Source: Patulibacter sp. SYSU D01012
GTDB taxonomy: Bacteria > Actinomycetota > Thermoleophilia > Solirubrobacterales > Solirubrobacteraceae
Direction: 5' to 3'
DNA: 64,000 nucleotides
Assembly: GCF_017916475.1 (NCBI RefSeq)
Contig: NZ_JAFMTB010000003.1
Coordinates: 98,009-162,008, forward strand
Below, in pieces: positions 6,778 to 14,750 of this stretch; the first letter of the stretch is position 1, and each line of letters starts with the position of its first letter. The notes under the pieces were generated by a model. It did not search any database. It was not told the origin of the DNA and saw only the letters and a list, made by a program, of their open reading frames with translations. Made by a program: the position numbers and the translations under genes.

Positions 6778-7736
6778 GCGCGCTCGACCGCCTGCCGTCG
6801 CTCGCGACCACCGGCGTCGGCAGCCTGCCCTTCATCGACCCCGCCGAGGCCGTGCGGCACGCGCGGCGCGCCTACGACCTGCCGTTCTGCCCGCAGCTGC
6901 CGCACGCCGACGGCGACATGGTCTCGGAGTGGCTCGGCGGCGGCTGGGCCGACGCGCCGCCGTGCGGCTGGACGCCCGAGCGCGACCGCGAGCGACCCGC
7001 CGCCTGGGACGCCTTCCTCGCGACGATCGCGATGGAGCCGCCGGCGCACGCGCTGGTGAAGCTGCAGGTGACGGGACCGGTCACGCTCGCCGTGGCGCTC
7101 GAGCGCGTCGCCGGGCGGCCCGGCCACGGCCCGGCGGTCGCGGGCCTGGCGGCCGAGCTCGCGGGCTGGCTGGCCGCGAACGTCGCCGGCCAGGTCGGCC
7201 TGCTCGCGGACGTCGGCGTCGAGGCGCTGGTCGTCGCCGACGAGCCGGGCCTGGCGCACGCCGGCCTGACTCCCCAGCACGCCGACGTGTGGGACCCGCT
7301 CCGCGGCGCCGGCGCGGCCTGGGGGCTGCACGTCTGCGGCGCGGTACCGTGGCGCACGGTCGGCGCGGCCGCCCCCGACGTGCTCTCCGTCGACGTGACC
7401 CGCTCGCCCGTCGGCGGCCTGGGCGCCGCCACGATCGGGGCGCTGGTCGAGCGCGGCGGCCGCATCGCCTGGGGCGCCGTCGACCCCGTCGCGCCGGGCA
7501 CGCCCGCGGACGCCGCCGCCCGCGTCGCGGCGGCGGTCGGCGCGGTGACGGCCGCCGGGCTGCCGGCGCGCGAGGTCTTCGCCCCCAGCCTCCTGACCCC
7601 CGCGTGCGGGACGGGCCCGCTGCGGCCGGCGCACGAGCGGCTCGTCGCCTCGGTCCTGGCGGTGGCCGCCGACGTCCTCGCCGCCACCCGCGACGCGTGG
7701 CCCGCACCGGACGGGGCGCCGCTGGCGGACGCCTAG
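6774..7736 (+). CDS. Short MetE-like (core-MetE) methionine synthase family protein
   Basis: A 320-residue protein matching only the C-terminal catalytic barrel of cobalamin-independent methionine synthase; the N-terminal folate-binding half of full-length MetE (about 750 residues in all) is absent. Visible motifs are TTGVGSLPF at the start, LQVTGPVTLA, the zinc ligands His and Cys in LHVCG, and a further Cys in TPACGTGPL. Known short forms make methionine from methyl donors other than methyl-folate, including corrinoid proteins; some need no corrinoid. Control by a B12 riboswitch suggests a B12-sparing methionine (or related thiol) methyltransferase. Homocysteine as acceptor is inferred. The ATG overlaps the upstream ORF's stop. 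Confidence 0.8.
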   Translation: MSALDRLPSLATTGVGSLPFIDPAEAVRHARRAYDLPFCPQLPHADGDMVSEWLGGGWADAPPCGWTPERDRERPAAWDAFLATIAMEPPAHALVKLQVTGPVTLAVALERVAGRPGHGPAVAGLAAELAGWLAANVAGQVGLLADVGVEALVVADEPGLAHAGLTPQHADVWDPLRGAGAAWGLHVCGAVPWRTVGAAAPDVLSVDVTRSPVGGLGAATIGALVERGGRIAWGAVDPVAPGTPADAAARVAAAVGAVTAAGLPAREVFAPSLLTPACGTGPLRPAHERLVASVLAVAADVLAATRDAWPAPDGAPLADA

Positions 7737-8380
7737 GGCGCGCGCCGCTCGACGGGCGGGGCCGCGCACCGGCCCGCCCGCCGGCGGGCCGGCCTGGCCC
7801 GCGGCCAGGGCCACGCGCCCGGCCCGCCGCCAGAGCCGCCGGCCTGCCCCGCCGCCCGGCCGGCGGCTCGTCGCCGCCTCGGCCTGCCGCCCGCGCGGTC
7901 CGGCCCCCCCGGCCCCCGGCCCCCAGGCACCCGGCCCCGCCGCCCGGCCGACCCGGTGCGCCGCCCGCCCGTCCCGTCCTGCCGCCCGCCTGCCTGCCTG
8001 CCTGCCCCGGCCTGCCGCCCGCCCGCCCGCCCGTCCCGGCCCCGCCGCCGCCCGCCCGCCCCGGCCTGCCGCCTGCCCGCCCGCCCCGGCCCGCCCGGCC
8101 TTGCCCGCCCGGCCTTGCCCGCCCGGCCTTGCCCGCCCGGCCCGGTCCGCCCGGCCCGGTCCGCCGAGCCCGCCCGGCCCGGCCTGCCCGGCCCGCCCGG
8201 CCCTCCCGGCCCTCCCGGCCCGCCCGCCCGGTCCCCCGGCCCCCCGGCCCCCGCCCCCCGGTCGATCATCCGTCGTCTCCCCTGGGGAATCCGCGCGAGC
8301 AGGCCGAACACCGGGCCGTGACGGTGCAGCACGCCACGGGCCGCGTCGCGGCGGCCCGCGCGGCCCGCGGGGCGGGGACG
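7737..8380. repeat. Low-complexity C/G-rich intergenic region
   Basis: About 640 bases made mostly of CCCGGCC, CCGCCCG and CCTGCC variants, including three exact copies of TTGCCCGCCCGGCC at 8101-8142. Reading frames are open on both strands only because stop codons are absent. From about 8318 the composition becomes gene-like; an in-frame GTG at 8318 is an alternative start for the PAS protein. No promoter or gene is recognised. Confidence 0.7.
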
Positions 8381-10060
8381 ATGCGCGGGGACCACATGGT
8401 CGCCGGCGGCCTGCCCCTGCTCTCGCACGGCACCACCCGCTTCGTCGTCGGGCCCGTCGTGGACCTGCGGCAGCTCGACGAGCTCGTCGCCGGGCTGTCC
8501 AGCGCCCCCGAGGTCCGGCACGTCCACGTCGACCTGGTGCAGGACGCCTGGGTCGCGCTGGTCGTCGAGCTGGCCCGACCCGTCGCGCTGGCCGAGCACC
8601 TGCGGCGGATCGTCGGTCGCCGGCTCGCCTCGTGCCGGTTCGAGGACGACACCCTCGTCGCCCGGCTGGCCGCGGCCGGGCCGGCGGTGCCGATCCCCGT
8701 CGCGCTGCACGGGCTGCGCGCGCGGGACGCCGCACCGGCGACCGGCCACGACCGTCCCGCCGGGGAGCGGGCGGGCGCGTCCCGGTCGGCGTCGGCGCCC
8801 CGCGAGCTGGCCGGGATCGCCGGCCACGCGCTCCTGGCGGTCGCGGACCAGACGGACGACATCGGCGTCCTCGTCTTCGACCACGAGCTGCGGATCGCGG
8901 CCATCGGCGGCCAGGTCGTGCGGGAGCTCGGCCGGGACCGGGCGCAGCTGCTCGGGGTGCGGGTGCCGGAGGTCCTGAGCGCGCCGCTGTGGCGCCAGCT
9001 CGCGCCGGCGTACGCCGCGGCGCTGCGGGGCGAGAGCACGACGCTCGAGGTCGAGAGCCTGGAGGCGGACGTCGTCTACGCCACGACCGTCGCGCCGCTG
9101 CGGGCCGGCGGCCGCGTCGTCGGCGGGTCGGCGCTCGCGCGCGAGGTCACCGCCCACAAGCGGCAGGAGGCGGCGCTCACCGGGGTCAGCCGCATGTTCG
9201 AGCTGTCGTTCACGCACTCGCCCGTGGCGAAGGCCCTCGTGACGCCGCAGGGCGGCCTGCTGCGCGTCAACGCCGCCTTCGCGACCCTCCTCGGCCGCAC
9301 CGCGGGCGAGCTGCAGCGCTCCACGTTCCAGGCGATCACCCACCCGGACGACCTGCACCGCGACCTGGCGCTCCTGCAGGAGACGCTCGTGGGCACCCGC
9401 GACCGGTACCAGCTCGAGAAGCGCTACCTGCACGCGGACGGCCACCACGTGTGGGGCCAGCTGTCCGTCGTCCTGGTCCGCAACGACGCGCAGGAGCCGC
9501 TCTTCCTCATCGCGCAGGTCGTCGACATCACGCGGCAGAAGCAGCTCGAGGCGGCGCTCGGCGACCGCGACCACCGCGACCTGCTGACCGGCCTGTGGAC
9601 GCGGCAGCGGCTCGACGTCGAGCTGGAGGCGCGCATCGCCGAGGCGGGCGCGTACGGCACGACGTCGAGCCTGCTCTCCGTGCAGCTCGACGGGTTCGGC
9701 TGGCTGCTGGAGACGTCGGGTCACGACGCCGGCGACGCGGTGCTGCGCGGGGCCGCCGCGGGCATCGCGGCGGCGATCGGCGCCGACGACGCCTGCGCCC
9801 GGCTCGGCGGCCACCAGTTCGCGATCCTGCTGCCGCGCAGCGACGAGCAGCGTGCGGTGGCCGTCGCCCGCGACGTGGCGGCCCAGGTCGGACGTGCGGC
9901 CGGGCTCGCGGCCGGGGCGGTCGGGCGGGCCAGCGTCGGCATCGCCACCCTGCGCCTGCCCGTCACCGTCGACGACTGGCACCGCCGCGCCCACGCGGCC
10001 ATGCGGCGGGCGCAGGCGACCGGCACCGGCGTGGCGGTCTGGACGCCGCCGGGGGACTGA
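8381..10060 (+). CDS. PAS-PAS protein with a degenerate GGDEF domain
   Basis: About 559 residues. An N-terminal alpha/beta domain of about 100 residues (FVVGPVVDLRQLDELV to the ARL end) looks like a small ferredoxin-like sensor module. One PAS-like domain follows (about 150-270, DDIGVLVFDHELRIAAIGG), then a typical PAS/PAC domain (about 280-400, FELSFTHSPVAKALV to PLFLIAQVVDITRQKQLE) and a GGDEF-type domain (DLLTGLWTRQRLDVEL onward). The signature is RLGGHQFAILLP in place of RLGGDEF, replacing both acidic residues needed for cyclic-di-GMP synthesis. It is therefore probably not an active diguanylate cyclase but a nucleotide- or partner-binding sensor. No transmembrane segment is seen. The start could be GTG 8318, ATG 8381 or ATG 8396. 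Confidence 0.85.
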   Translation: MRGDHMVAGGLPLLSHGTTRFVVGPVVDLRQLDELVAGLSSAPEVRHVHVDLVQDAWVALVVELARPVALAEHLRRIVGRRLASCRFEDDTLVARLAAAGPAVPIPVALHGLRARDAAPATGHDRPAGERAGASRSASAPRELAGIAGHALLAVADQTDDIGVLVFDHELRIAAIGGQVVRELGRDRAQLLGVRVPEVLSAPLWRQLAPAYAAALRGESTTLEVESLEADVVYATTVAPLRAGGRVVGGSALAREVTAHKRQEAALTGVSRMFELSFTHSPVAKALVTPQGGLLRVNAAFATLLGRTAGELQRSTFQAITHPDDLHRDLALLQETLVGTRDRYQLEKRYLHADGHHVWGQLSVVLVRNDAQEPLFLIAQVVDITRQKQLEAALGDRDHRDLLTGLWTRQRLDVELEARIAEAGAYGTTSSLLSVQLDGFGWLLETSGHDAGDAVLRGAAAGIAAAIGADDACARLGGHQFAILLPRSDEQRAVAVARDVAAQVGRAAGLAAGAVGRASVGIATLRLPVTVDDWHRRAHAAMRRAQATGTGVAVWTPPGD

Positions 10061-10133
10061 CGCGGCCCGCGGACGTCGTCCACCCGTCCGTCAACGCCGT
10101 TCCAACACCCTTCACCTGGTTCGTTCCGCAACT

Positions 10134-10158
10134 ACTACGGAGCTGGCTCCGTAGTTTT
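10134..10158 (+). terminator. Intrinsic terminator-like hairpin with T-run
   Basis: Perfect 10-bp arms ACTACGGAGC (10134-10143) and GCTCCGTAGT (10146-10155) with a two-base centre are followed by TTTT ending at 10158. It lies downstream of the PAS/GGDEF gene and 40 bp before the next start. T-tailed hairpins are rare in this DNA. The tight centre also fits a repressor operator for the following small gene. Confidence 0.6.
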
Positions 10159-10198
10159 CCGCACGGCCGCGACCCCCGCGGGCCGGGAAGGCGGAGAC

Positions 10199-10525
10199 AT
10201 GTGGCGGTACGAGTGGCGCGGCGGCGAGCAGCGCAGGCCGTGGAGGCTGGTGGGCCCCGACGGCGAGACCGTCGCCTGGTCCGAGGGCGACCACGCCGAC
10301 CTGGACAGCGCCCGGCGGGCCGTCGACGTCTTCCGCGGCGGGTGCGTGCGCCTGACCTACCGGGCCTACGAGGACCCGGACGGGCGCGGCTGGTACTGGC
10401 AGGCGAGCTGGGGCGTGGGCGGCCTGATGGTCGCGTGGTCGGGGCGCTTCTGGGCCACGAGGGCCGAAGCGGACGACGCCGGGCGCCGGGTCGAGCGGCA
10501 CGCCCCGCGCGCCGTCGCGGTCTGA
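10199..10525 (+). CDS. Small protein of unknown function, possibly YegP/DUF1508-like
   Basis: A 108-residue soluble protein rich in Trp, Arg and Gly. The segment PWRLVGPDGETVAWSEGDHAD and the later SGRFWATRAEADDAGRRV resemble the short beta-hairpin and helix pattern of the DUF1508/YegP fold ("WRW-LV-NG-IIA-SE-Y"), but the match is by eye and weak. The ATG at 10199 follows a GGCGGAGA ribosome-binding site. It stands alone between two intergenic gaps. No membrane or signal segment is visible. Confidence 0.7.
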   Translation: MWRYEWRGGEQRRPWRLVGPDGETVAWSEGDHADLDSARRAVDVFRGGCVRLTYRAYEDPDGRGWYWQASWGVGGLMVAWSGRFWATRAEADDAGRRVERHAPRAVAV

Positions 10526-10594
10526 CGCCGGCGCCACTCCTGGGGTGCCCCTTGGGGTGACGTCCCGTCGACGCGGCGCGGGCCGCCCCGCACG

Positions 10595-11773
10595 ATGGCG
10601 GGCATGGTCCCCCGCAGACTCCTCGCCGCCGTGCTGCTCGCGTGCGGCGCCCTGCCCGTCGCCGACGCGGCGGCCGGCACGGTCACCTACGACGTGACGA
10701 TGGACGCGACCGTCCGGTACGACCACGCCGACGCGTGGCGCACCTCGGACGGCGTCGAGACGCGCTGGGGCGCCTCCAGCCGCCGCTTCGTCTCGCAGCT
10801 GCACGCCGAGGCGCCGGGCGTGCGGTTCGTCGACGGCGTGCTGGAGCGCGTCGGCGACGGGTCGGTCGAGTCCGGCCCGCCCGTCGACGAGCGCACCACG
10901 GGCACCCGGCACAACGAGCGGCACGGGGGCGACAGCGGCGACCACGTCGAGGACTGCGAGGCCGTGCCGGTGCCGAACGACCGGGGGCACCTCGAGCTGG
11001 GGCCGGCGGAGGGGCAGGGCGAGCGCGCGATCGCCGTCCGCCTGACGGACGAGCTCGCGATCGACGGCGTCTGCGAGCCGGCGATCCCCGCGGACGAGAT
11101 GCTCCTGGTGCTGAACGGCCTGAACGCCCAGCACGACGGGTACTTCGACGCCGTCTTCGCCCTCGCGGCCAACGACGTCGGGGAGGAGCGGATCGTCCAG
11201 CGCCTGACGAGCGGCCAGCACGGCACGAGCGAGATGGGGTGCCCCGGCTCCAGCGGGCTGACGACGAGCTGCTCGTTCTCGTGGGAGGCCACGCTGACCT
11301 TCCGGCGGACGAGCGCACCGCCGCCCCCGCCGCCGGCGGACCCGCCCAGCTGGCCCGCGCCGGAGTCGACGGGCGACGCGAAGATCGACGCCGTCACGAA
11401 GGCGGTCCAGGAGTACCTGCACCCGAAGGGCGGCAGGAGCCCGGTGCGGCCGAGGACGACGAAGGACGGGCGCGAGACCCGGCTGGAGCTGCGCTGCCCG
11501 CTCGCCTGCGGCGGCAGGATCAACGCCTACGCCGTGGCGAGGCGCAAGGCCACGGGCGACGGCACGCTGCTCGGCCGCGGGCGGCTGAAGGCCGGCGCCG
11601 GTCCCCGCGCCGCCGCGGGGCACGTCGTCCACGGACGGGTGACGCTCGACGCGAAGGACCGCAAGACGCTGCGCACGCGCGGCTGGCTGCGCGTGGTGAC
11701 CGAGCTGCGCTTCGCCGGCGATCCGCGCGTCCACCGCGTCGTCGTCACGCAGCGCGCCCCCGGGCGCCGCTGA
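10595..11773 (+). CDS. Secreted protein of unknown function
   Basis: About 392 residues (start ATG 10595, or ATG 10604). A Sec signal peptide is evident: RRLLAAVLLACGALPVADAAAG, with cleavage likely after ADA. The mature N-terminal part (about 30-235) is a polar domain with paired cysteines (EDCEAV, DGVCEP, MGCPGS, TTSCSF) that may form disulfides outside the cell. A Pro-rich linker (APPPPPPADPPSWP, about 240-255) leads to a basic C-terminal domain with RCPLACGGRINAYAVARR, which resembles secreted beta-sandwich repeats common in this group. No enzymatic motif is recognised. Confidence 0.75.
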   Translation: MAGMVPRRLLAAVLLACGALPVADAAAGTVTYDVTMDATVRYDHADAWRTSDGVETRWGASSRRFVSQLHAEAPGVRFVDGVLERVGDGSVESGPPVDERTTGTRHNERHGGDSGDHVEDCEAVPVPNDRGHLELGPAEGQGERAIAVRLTDELAIDGVCEPAIPADEMLLVLNGLNAQHDGYFDAVFALAANDVGEERIVQRLTSGQHGTSEMGCPGSSGLTTSCSFSWEATLTFRRTSAPPPPPPADPPSWPAPESTGDAKIDAVTKAVQEYLHPKGGRSPVRPRTTKDGRETRLELRCPLACGGRINAYAVARRKATGDGTLLGRGRLKAGAGPRAAAGHVVHGRVTLDAKDRKTLRTRGWLRVVTELRFAGDPRVHRVVVTQRAPGRR

Positions 11774-11801
11774 GGTCGCACCCCCCGACCGGGCGGAAGA
11801 C

Positions 11802-11845
11802 TGGTCGCCCAGGCGATGGTCGCCTGGGCGACCAAGGCGTAGTAT
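11802..11845 (+). promoter_or_regulatory. Double palindromic operator and -10 box of the acyl-CoA operon
   Basis: A perfect 15-bp inverted repeat (11802-11816 and 11820-11834) is built from two overlapping dyads of the form TCGCC-NN-GGCGA; the second is the exact palindrome GGTCGCCTGGGCGACC (11818-11833). A -10 hexamer TAGTAT lies at 11840-11845, seven bases before ATG 11853. A TetR- or MarR-type repressor bound here would block the promoter. The MarR gene at 13961-14503 is the nearest candidate. Confidence 0.7.
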
Positions 11846-11852
11846 GCAAGTC

Positions 11853-12731
11853 ATGACGTCTGAGAGGACCGTGGGGATCGTCGGTGCCGGCCTGATGGGC
11901 TCGGGCATCGCGGAGTCGGCGGCGCGGGCGGGCCTGCAGGTGCGCGTGTACGAGCCGGCCGAGGCCCCGCTCGACGGCTCGCGCGAGCGGATCCGGGCCT
12001 CCGTCGACCGCGCCGTGGAGCGCGGCAAGATGAGCGCGGAGGACGCCGACGCGCTCGTCGGCCGCGTGTCCTGGTCGACCGACCTGCACGCGCTGGCCGA
12101 CGCCGACCTGGTGATCGAGGCGGTGAAGGAGGACGTCGACGTCAAGCGCGAGGTCTTCGCCGCCCTCGACGAGATCGTCGGCGAGCACGCGCTGCTGCTG
12201 TCGAACACGTCCTCCATCCCGATCGCCGAGCTCGCCGCCGCGACGACGCGCCCCGACCGCGTGGCCGGCCTGCACTTCTTCAGCCCCGTGCCGGTGATGA
12301 GCCTGGTCGAGATCGTCGTCGCGCTCGACACCAGCGACGACACGGTCGCTCGCCTGGAGGCCTTCGCCCGCGCGCTCGGCAAGCACGCCGTGCGCACGAA
12401 GGATCGCTCGGGCTTCATCGTCAACTTCCTGCTCGTGCCGTACCTGATGGCCGCGGTGCGGATGGTCGAGGAGGGCTTCGCCACCCGCGAGGACATCGAC
12501 GAGGGCATGAAGCGCGGCTGCGGTCACCCGATGGGCCCGCTGACGCTCGCCGACATGATCGGCCTGGACGTCCTCTACGCGATCGGCGTCTCGCTCCAGG
12601 AGGAGTTCCAGCGCTCGGAGTACGCGCCGCCGCCGCTGCTCAAGCGCATGGTCGCCGCGAACCGCCTGGGTCGCAAGACCGGCCGCGGCTTCTACGAGTA
12701 CGCGCAGGACCGCGCGGCGGTGGCGGCATGA
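11853..12731 (+). CDS. 3-hydroxyacyl-CoA dehydrogenase (PaaH/Hbd type)
   Basis: About 292 residues. The N-terminal NAD-binding fold starts VGIVGAGLMGSGIAESAARAG; SNTSSIPI and the catalytic region GLHFFSPVPVM with DRSGFIVN are conserved, and the helical C-terminal domain includes GHPMGPLTLADMIGLD. It oxidises 3-hydroxyacyl-CoA to 3-oxoacyl-CoA with NAD in fatty- or aromatic-acid degradation or butyrate-type metabolism. The start at 11853 is preferred over ATG 11844, because 11844 lies within the -10 box; the mRNA is probably leaderless. It overlaps the next gene by 4 bp (ATGA), forming a two-gene operon. Confidence 0.93.
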   Translation: MTSERTVGIVGAGLMGSGIAESAARAGLQVRVYEPAEAPLDGSRERIRASVDRAVERGKMSAEDADALVGRVSWSTDLHALADADLVIEAVKEDVDVKREVFAALDEIVGEHALLLSNTSSIPIAELAAATTRPDRVAGLHFFSPVPVMSLVEIVVALDTSDDTVARLEAFARALGKHAVRTKDRSGFIVNFLLVPYLMAAVRMVEEGFATREDIDEGMKRGCGHPMGPLTLADMIGLDVLYAIGVSLQEEFQRSEYAPPPLLKRMVAANRLGRKTGRGFYEYAQDRAAVAA

Positions 12732-13894
12732 CCGTCGCCGGCGGCCTGGCGCCGTACGAGATCCCGGAGGAGCTGCTCGAGTTCCAGGGCCTCGTCCGGC
12801 AGCTCGCGCAGGAGCGGATCGTCCCGCGCGCCCCCGAGATCGACCGCACGGCCGAGTACCCGTGGGACATCCGCAAGCTGCTGGCGGAGAACGACGTCCT
12901 GGGCCTGCCGTTCGAGGAGCGCTACGGCGGCACCGGCACCGGCACGCTCATGCTGCAGATGGCGGTCGAGGAGATCGCGAAGGCCGACGCGTCCTGCGCC
13001 CTGATCCTCATGCTGCAGGAGCTCGGGTCGCTGCCGATCCAGCTCGCCGGGTCCGACGAGCTGAAGGAGAAGTGGCTGCCGCGGTTCGCCAGCGGCGAGC
13101 TGGCCCCGGCGTTCGCGCTGTCCGAGCCGGACGCCGGCTCGGATCCCGCCGCGATGCGCACGACGGCGCGCAAGGAGCAGGGCGGCTGGGTCATCAACGG
13201 CGCGAAGAACTGGATCAGCAACGCCGGCGTGGCGGACACCTACGTCGTCTTCGCCGTCACCGATCCCGAGAGGCACCGCATCACGGCGTTCCTCGTCGAG
13301 AAGGACCGCGAGGGCTTCTCGATCGGCGGCTACGAGCACAAGCTGGGCATCCACGGCTCGCCCACCGGATCGCCGGTGCTGCAGGACGTCTTCGTGCCCG
13401 ACGAGAACGTGATCGGCACCGTCGGCAAGGGCCTGTCCGTCGCGCTCGCCACCCTGGAGCGCACCCGCCTGGGCGCCGCGGCCCAGGCCGTCGGCATCGC
13501 GCAGGGCGCCACCGACGTCGCCGTCCGCTACGCCGGCGAGCGCCAGGCGTTCGGCCAGCCGATCAACCAGCTCCAGGGCCTGCAGTTCAAGCTCGCCGAC
13601 ATGGAGACGGGCACCGCCGCCGCCCGCGAGCTGCTCTACAAGGCGTGCGCGATGGCCGACCGCGCCGAGCGCCCCGCCGACCTGGGCAAGTGGACGTCCA
13701 TGGCGAAGCTCTTCGCGTCCGACAACGCGATGAAGGTCGCCGTCGAGGCCGTCCAGGTGCTCGGCGGCTACGGCTACGTGCAGGACTACCCCGTCGAGCG
13801 GATGATGCGCGACGCGAAGATCACGCAGATCTACGAGGGCACGAACGAGATCCAGCGCGTCGTGATCGCGCGCCACCTGCAGCAGGGGCTGTAG
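12728..13894 (+). CDS. Acyl-CoA dehydrogenase
   Basis: A 388-residue FAD flavoenzyme that introduces the 2,3-double bond in acyl-CoA. Visible family signatures are AFALSEPDAGSDPAAMRT (flavin/substrate region), NGAKNWISNAGVADTYVVF, the segment RQAFGQPINQLQ and the C-terminal IYEGTNEIQRVVIARHL, whose Glu (YEGTNE) matches the catalytic base of short/medium-chain enzymes. It is co-transcribed with the hydroxyacyl-CoA dehydrogenase, so the two probably act in the same beta-oxidation-like route; no thiolase or enoyl-CoA hydratase gene is adjacent. Confidence 0.95.
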   Translation: MTVAGGLAPYEIPEELLEFQGLVRQLAQERIVPRAPEIDRTAEYPWDIRKLLAENDVLGLPFEERYGGTGTGTLMLQMAVEEIAKADASCALILMLQELGSLPIQLAGSDELKEKWLPRFASGELAPAFALSEPDAGSDPAAMRTTARKEQGGWVINGAKNWISNAGVADTYVVFAVTDPERHRITAFLVEKDREGFSIGGYEHKLGIHGSPTGSPVLQDVFVPDENVIGTVGKGLSVALATLERTRLGAAAQAVGIAQGATDVAVRYAGERQAFGQPINQLQGLQFKLADMETGTAAARELLYKACAMADRAERPADLGKWTSMAKLFASDNAMKVAVEAVQVLGGYGYVQDYPVERMMRDAKITQIYEGTNEIQRVVIARHLQQGL

Positions 13895-13902
13895 GGGAGG
13901 GC

Positions 13903-13931
13903 GGGGCGCCCGCCGGGCGGGCGGGCGCCCC
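13903..13931. terminator. GC hairpin between convergent genes
   Basis: Twelve-base perfect arms GGGGCGCCCGCC (13903-13914) and GGCGGGCGCCCC (13920-13931) enclose a five-base loop, between the converging acyl-CoA dehydrogenase and MarR genes. There is no T-run; probable bidirectional terminator. Confidence 0.55.
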
Positions 13932-13960
13932 AGGCGCCGGGCGGACGCGGCGGCGGGCCG

Positions 13961-14503
13961 TCAGGCGTCCGCGTCGTCGGCGTCCGCCGGGGCGGTCTCG
14001 TCGAAGTCGCCCGCCCCGCGGCGCAGCGCGCGGAGCGCGTCGATGACGGCGTCGAGCTCCTCGGCGCCGAGCGGCTCGGTGCCGAAGCCCATCGCGTTGA
14101 GGACCTGCGTCGTCTCCGCGGCGACGCGGCGGCCCTCCGCGGTGATCGTCGCCAGCGTCGTCCGGCGATCCTCGGGGTGCGGCGTGCGCTCGACCAGGCC
14201 GAGCCGCTCGAGCGCGTCGACGAGCTTGGTCACGTTCGTCAGGTGCACCTGCAGCCGTACGCCCATCTTCCCCAGCGGCAGCGCGCCCTCGCGGCTGTAG
14301 AAGAGCAGCATGAGCGCCTCGTAGCGCGCGTACGTCAGGTCGAACGGCTCGAGCGCCCCGTTCAGCCGGCCGACCGTGATCTGCGCCGCGCGGACGATCG
14401 AGATCACCGCCTCCATCGGCGCGACGGTCTCCGCGCCCCAGTGGGCCTCCCACTGGCGGCCCGCTTCGCGGATCGGGTCGAAGGGGAGGGGCGAGGGCGG
14501 CAC
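13961..14503 (-). CDS. MarR-family transcriptional regulator
   Basis: A 180-residue winged-helix regulator. The core shows LTYARYEALMLLFYSREGALPLG, the recognition region VHLTNVTKLVDALERLGLVER and the wing PEDRRTTLATITAEGRRV. The C-terminus is Asp/Ala-rich. It is convergent with the acyl-CoA operon and may be the repressor that binds the palindromes at 11802-11834. MarR regulators of CoA-linked catabolism typically respond to acyl- or aryl-CoA, but the ligand here is unknown. Confidence 0.9.
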   Translation of the reverse strand: MPPSPLPFDPIREAGRQWEAHWGAETVAPMEAVISIVRAAQITVGRLNGALEPFDLTYARYEALMLLFYSREGALPLGKMGVRLQVHLTNVTKLVDALERLGLVERTPHPEDRRTTLATITAEGRRVAAETTQVLNAMGFGTEPLGAEELDAVIDALRALRRGAGDFDETAPADADDADA

Positions 14504-14626
14504 GGCCCCCGAAGCGTGGCACGCGACGGCCGGCGGGGGCGGCCCGGGTGATGCGGGCCGCCGCCGGGCCGGCGCCCTCGGGCGGTCAGCGGGTACCGCG
14601 CGGCGACCCTCCGCGTACGGCGGAAG

Positions 14627-14675
14627 TTAGGGCACCCGACACAAGCGTTCCGATCATGTGTAGGGTGGCCTAACA
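14627..14675 (+). promoter_or_regulatory. Two iron boxes upstream of the dhb operon
   Basis: TTAGGGCACCCGAC (14627-14640) and TAGGGTGGCCTAACA (14661-14675) match the palindrome TTAGGGYRCCCTAA seen at three other iron-related promoters in this window. TAGGGT at 14661-14666 could itself be the -10 box, giving a start near 14673 and a leader of about 78 nt. An IdeR/DtxR-type repressor is inferred; its gene is not in the window. Confidence 0.7.
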
Positions 14676-14750
14676 CCGGGGCGGCGGGCCCACCCGTCGC
14701 CCCGGGAGTCCCCTGCTCCCCGCCTCCGCGTCTCCCCCGAACCGAGGTCG

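Noticed and set aside
8101-8142. Collagen-like Pro/Gly protein in the low-complexity region
   Set aside because: PPGP-like strings appear in several frames at once because of the DNA repeat; no start, ribosome site or periodic Gly-X-Y is maintained.
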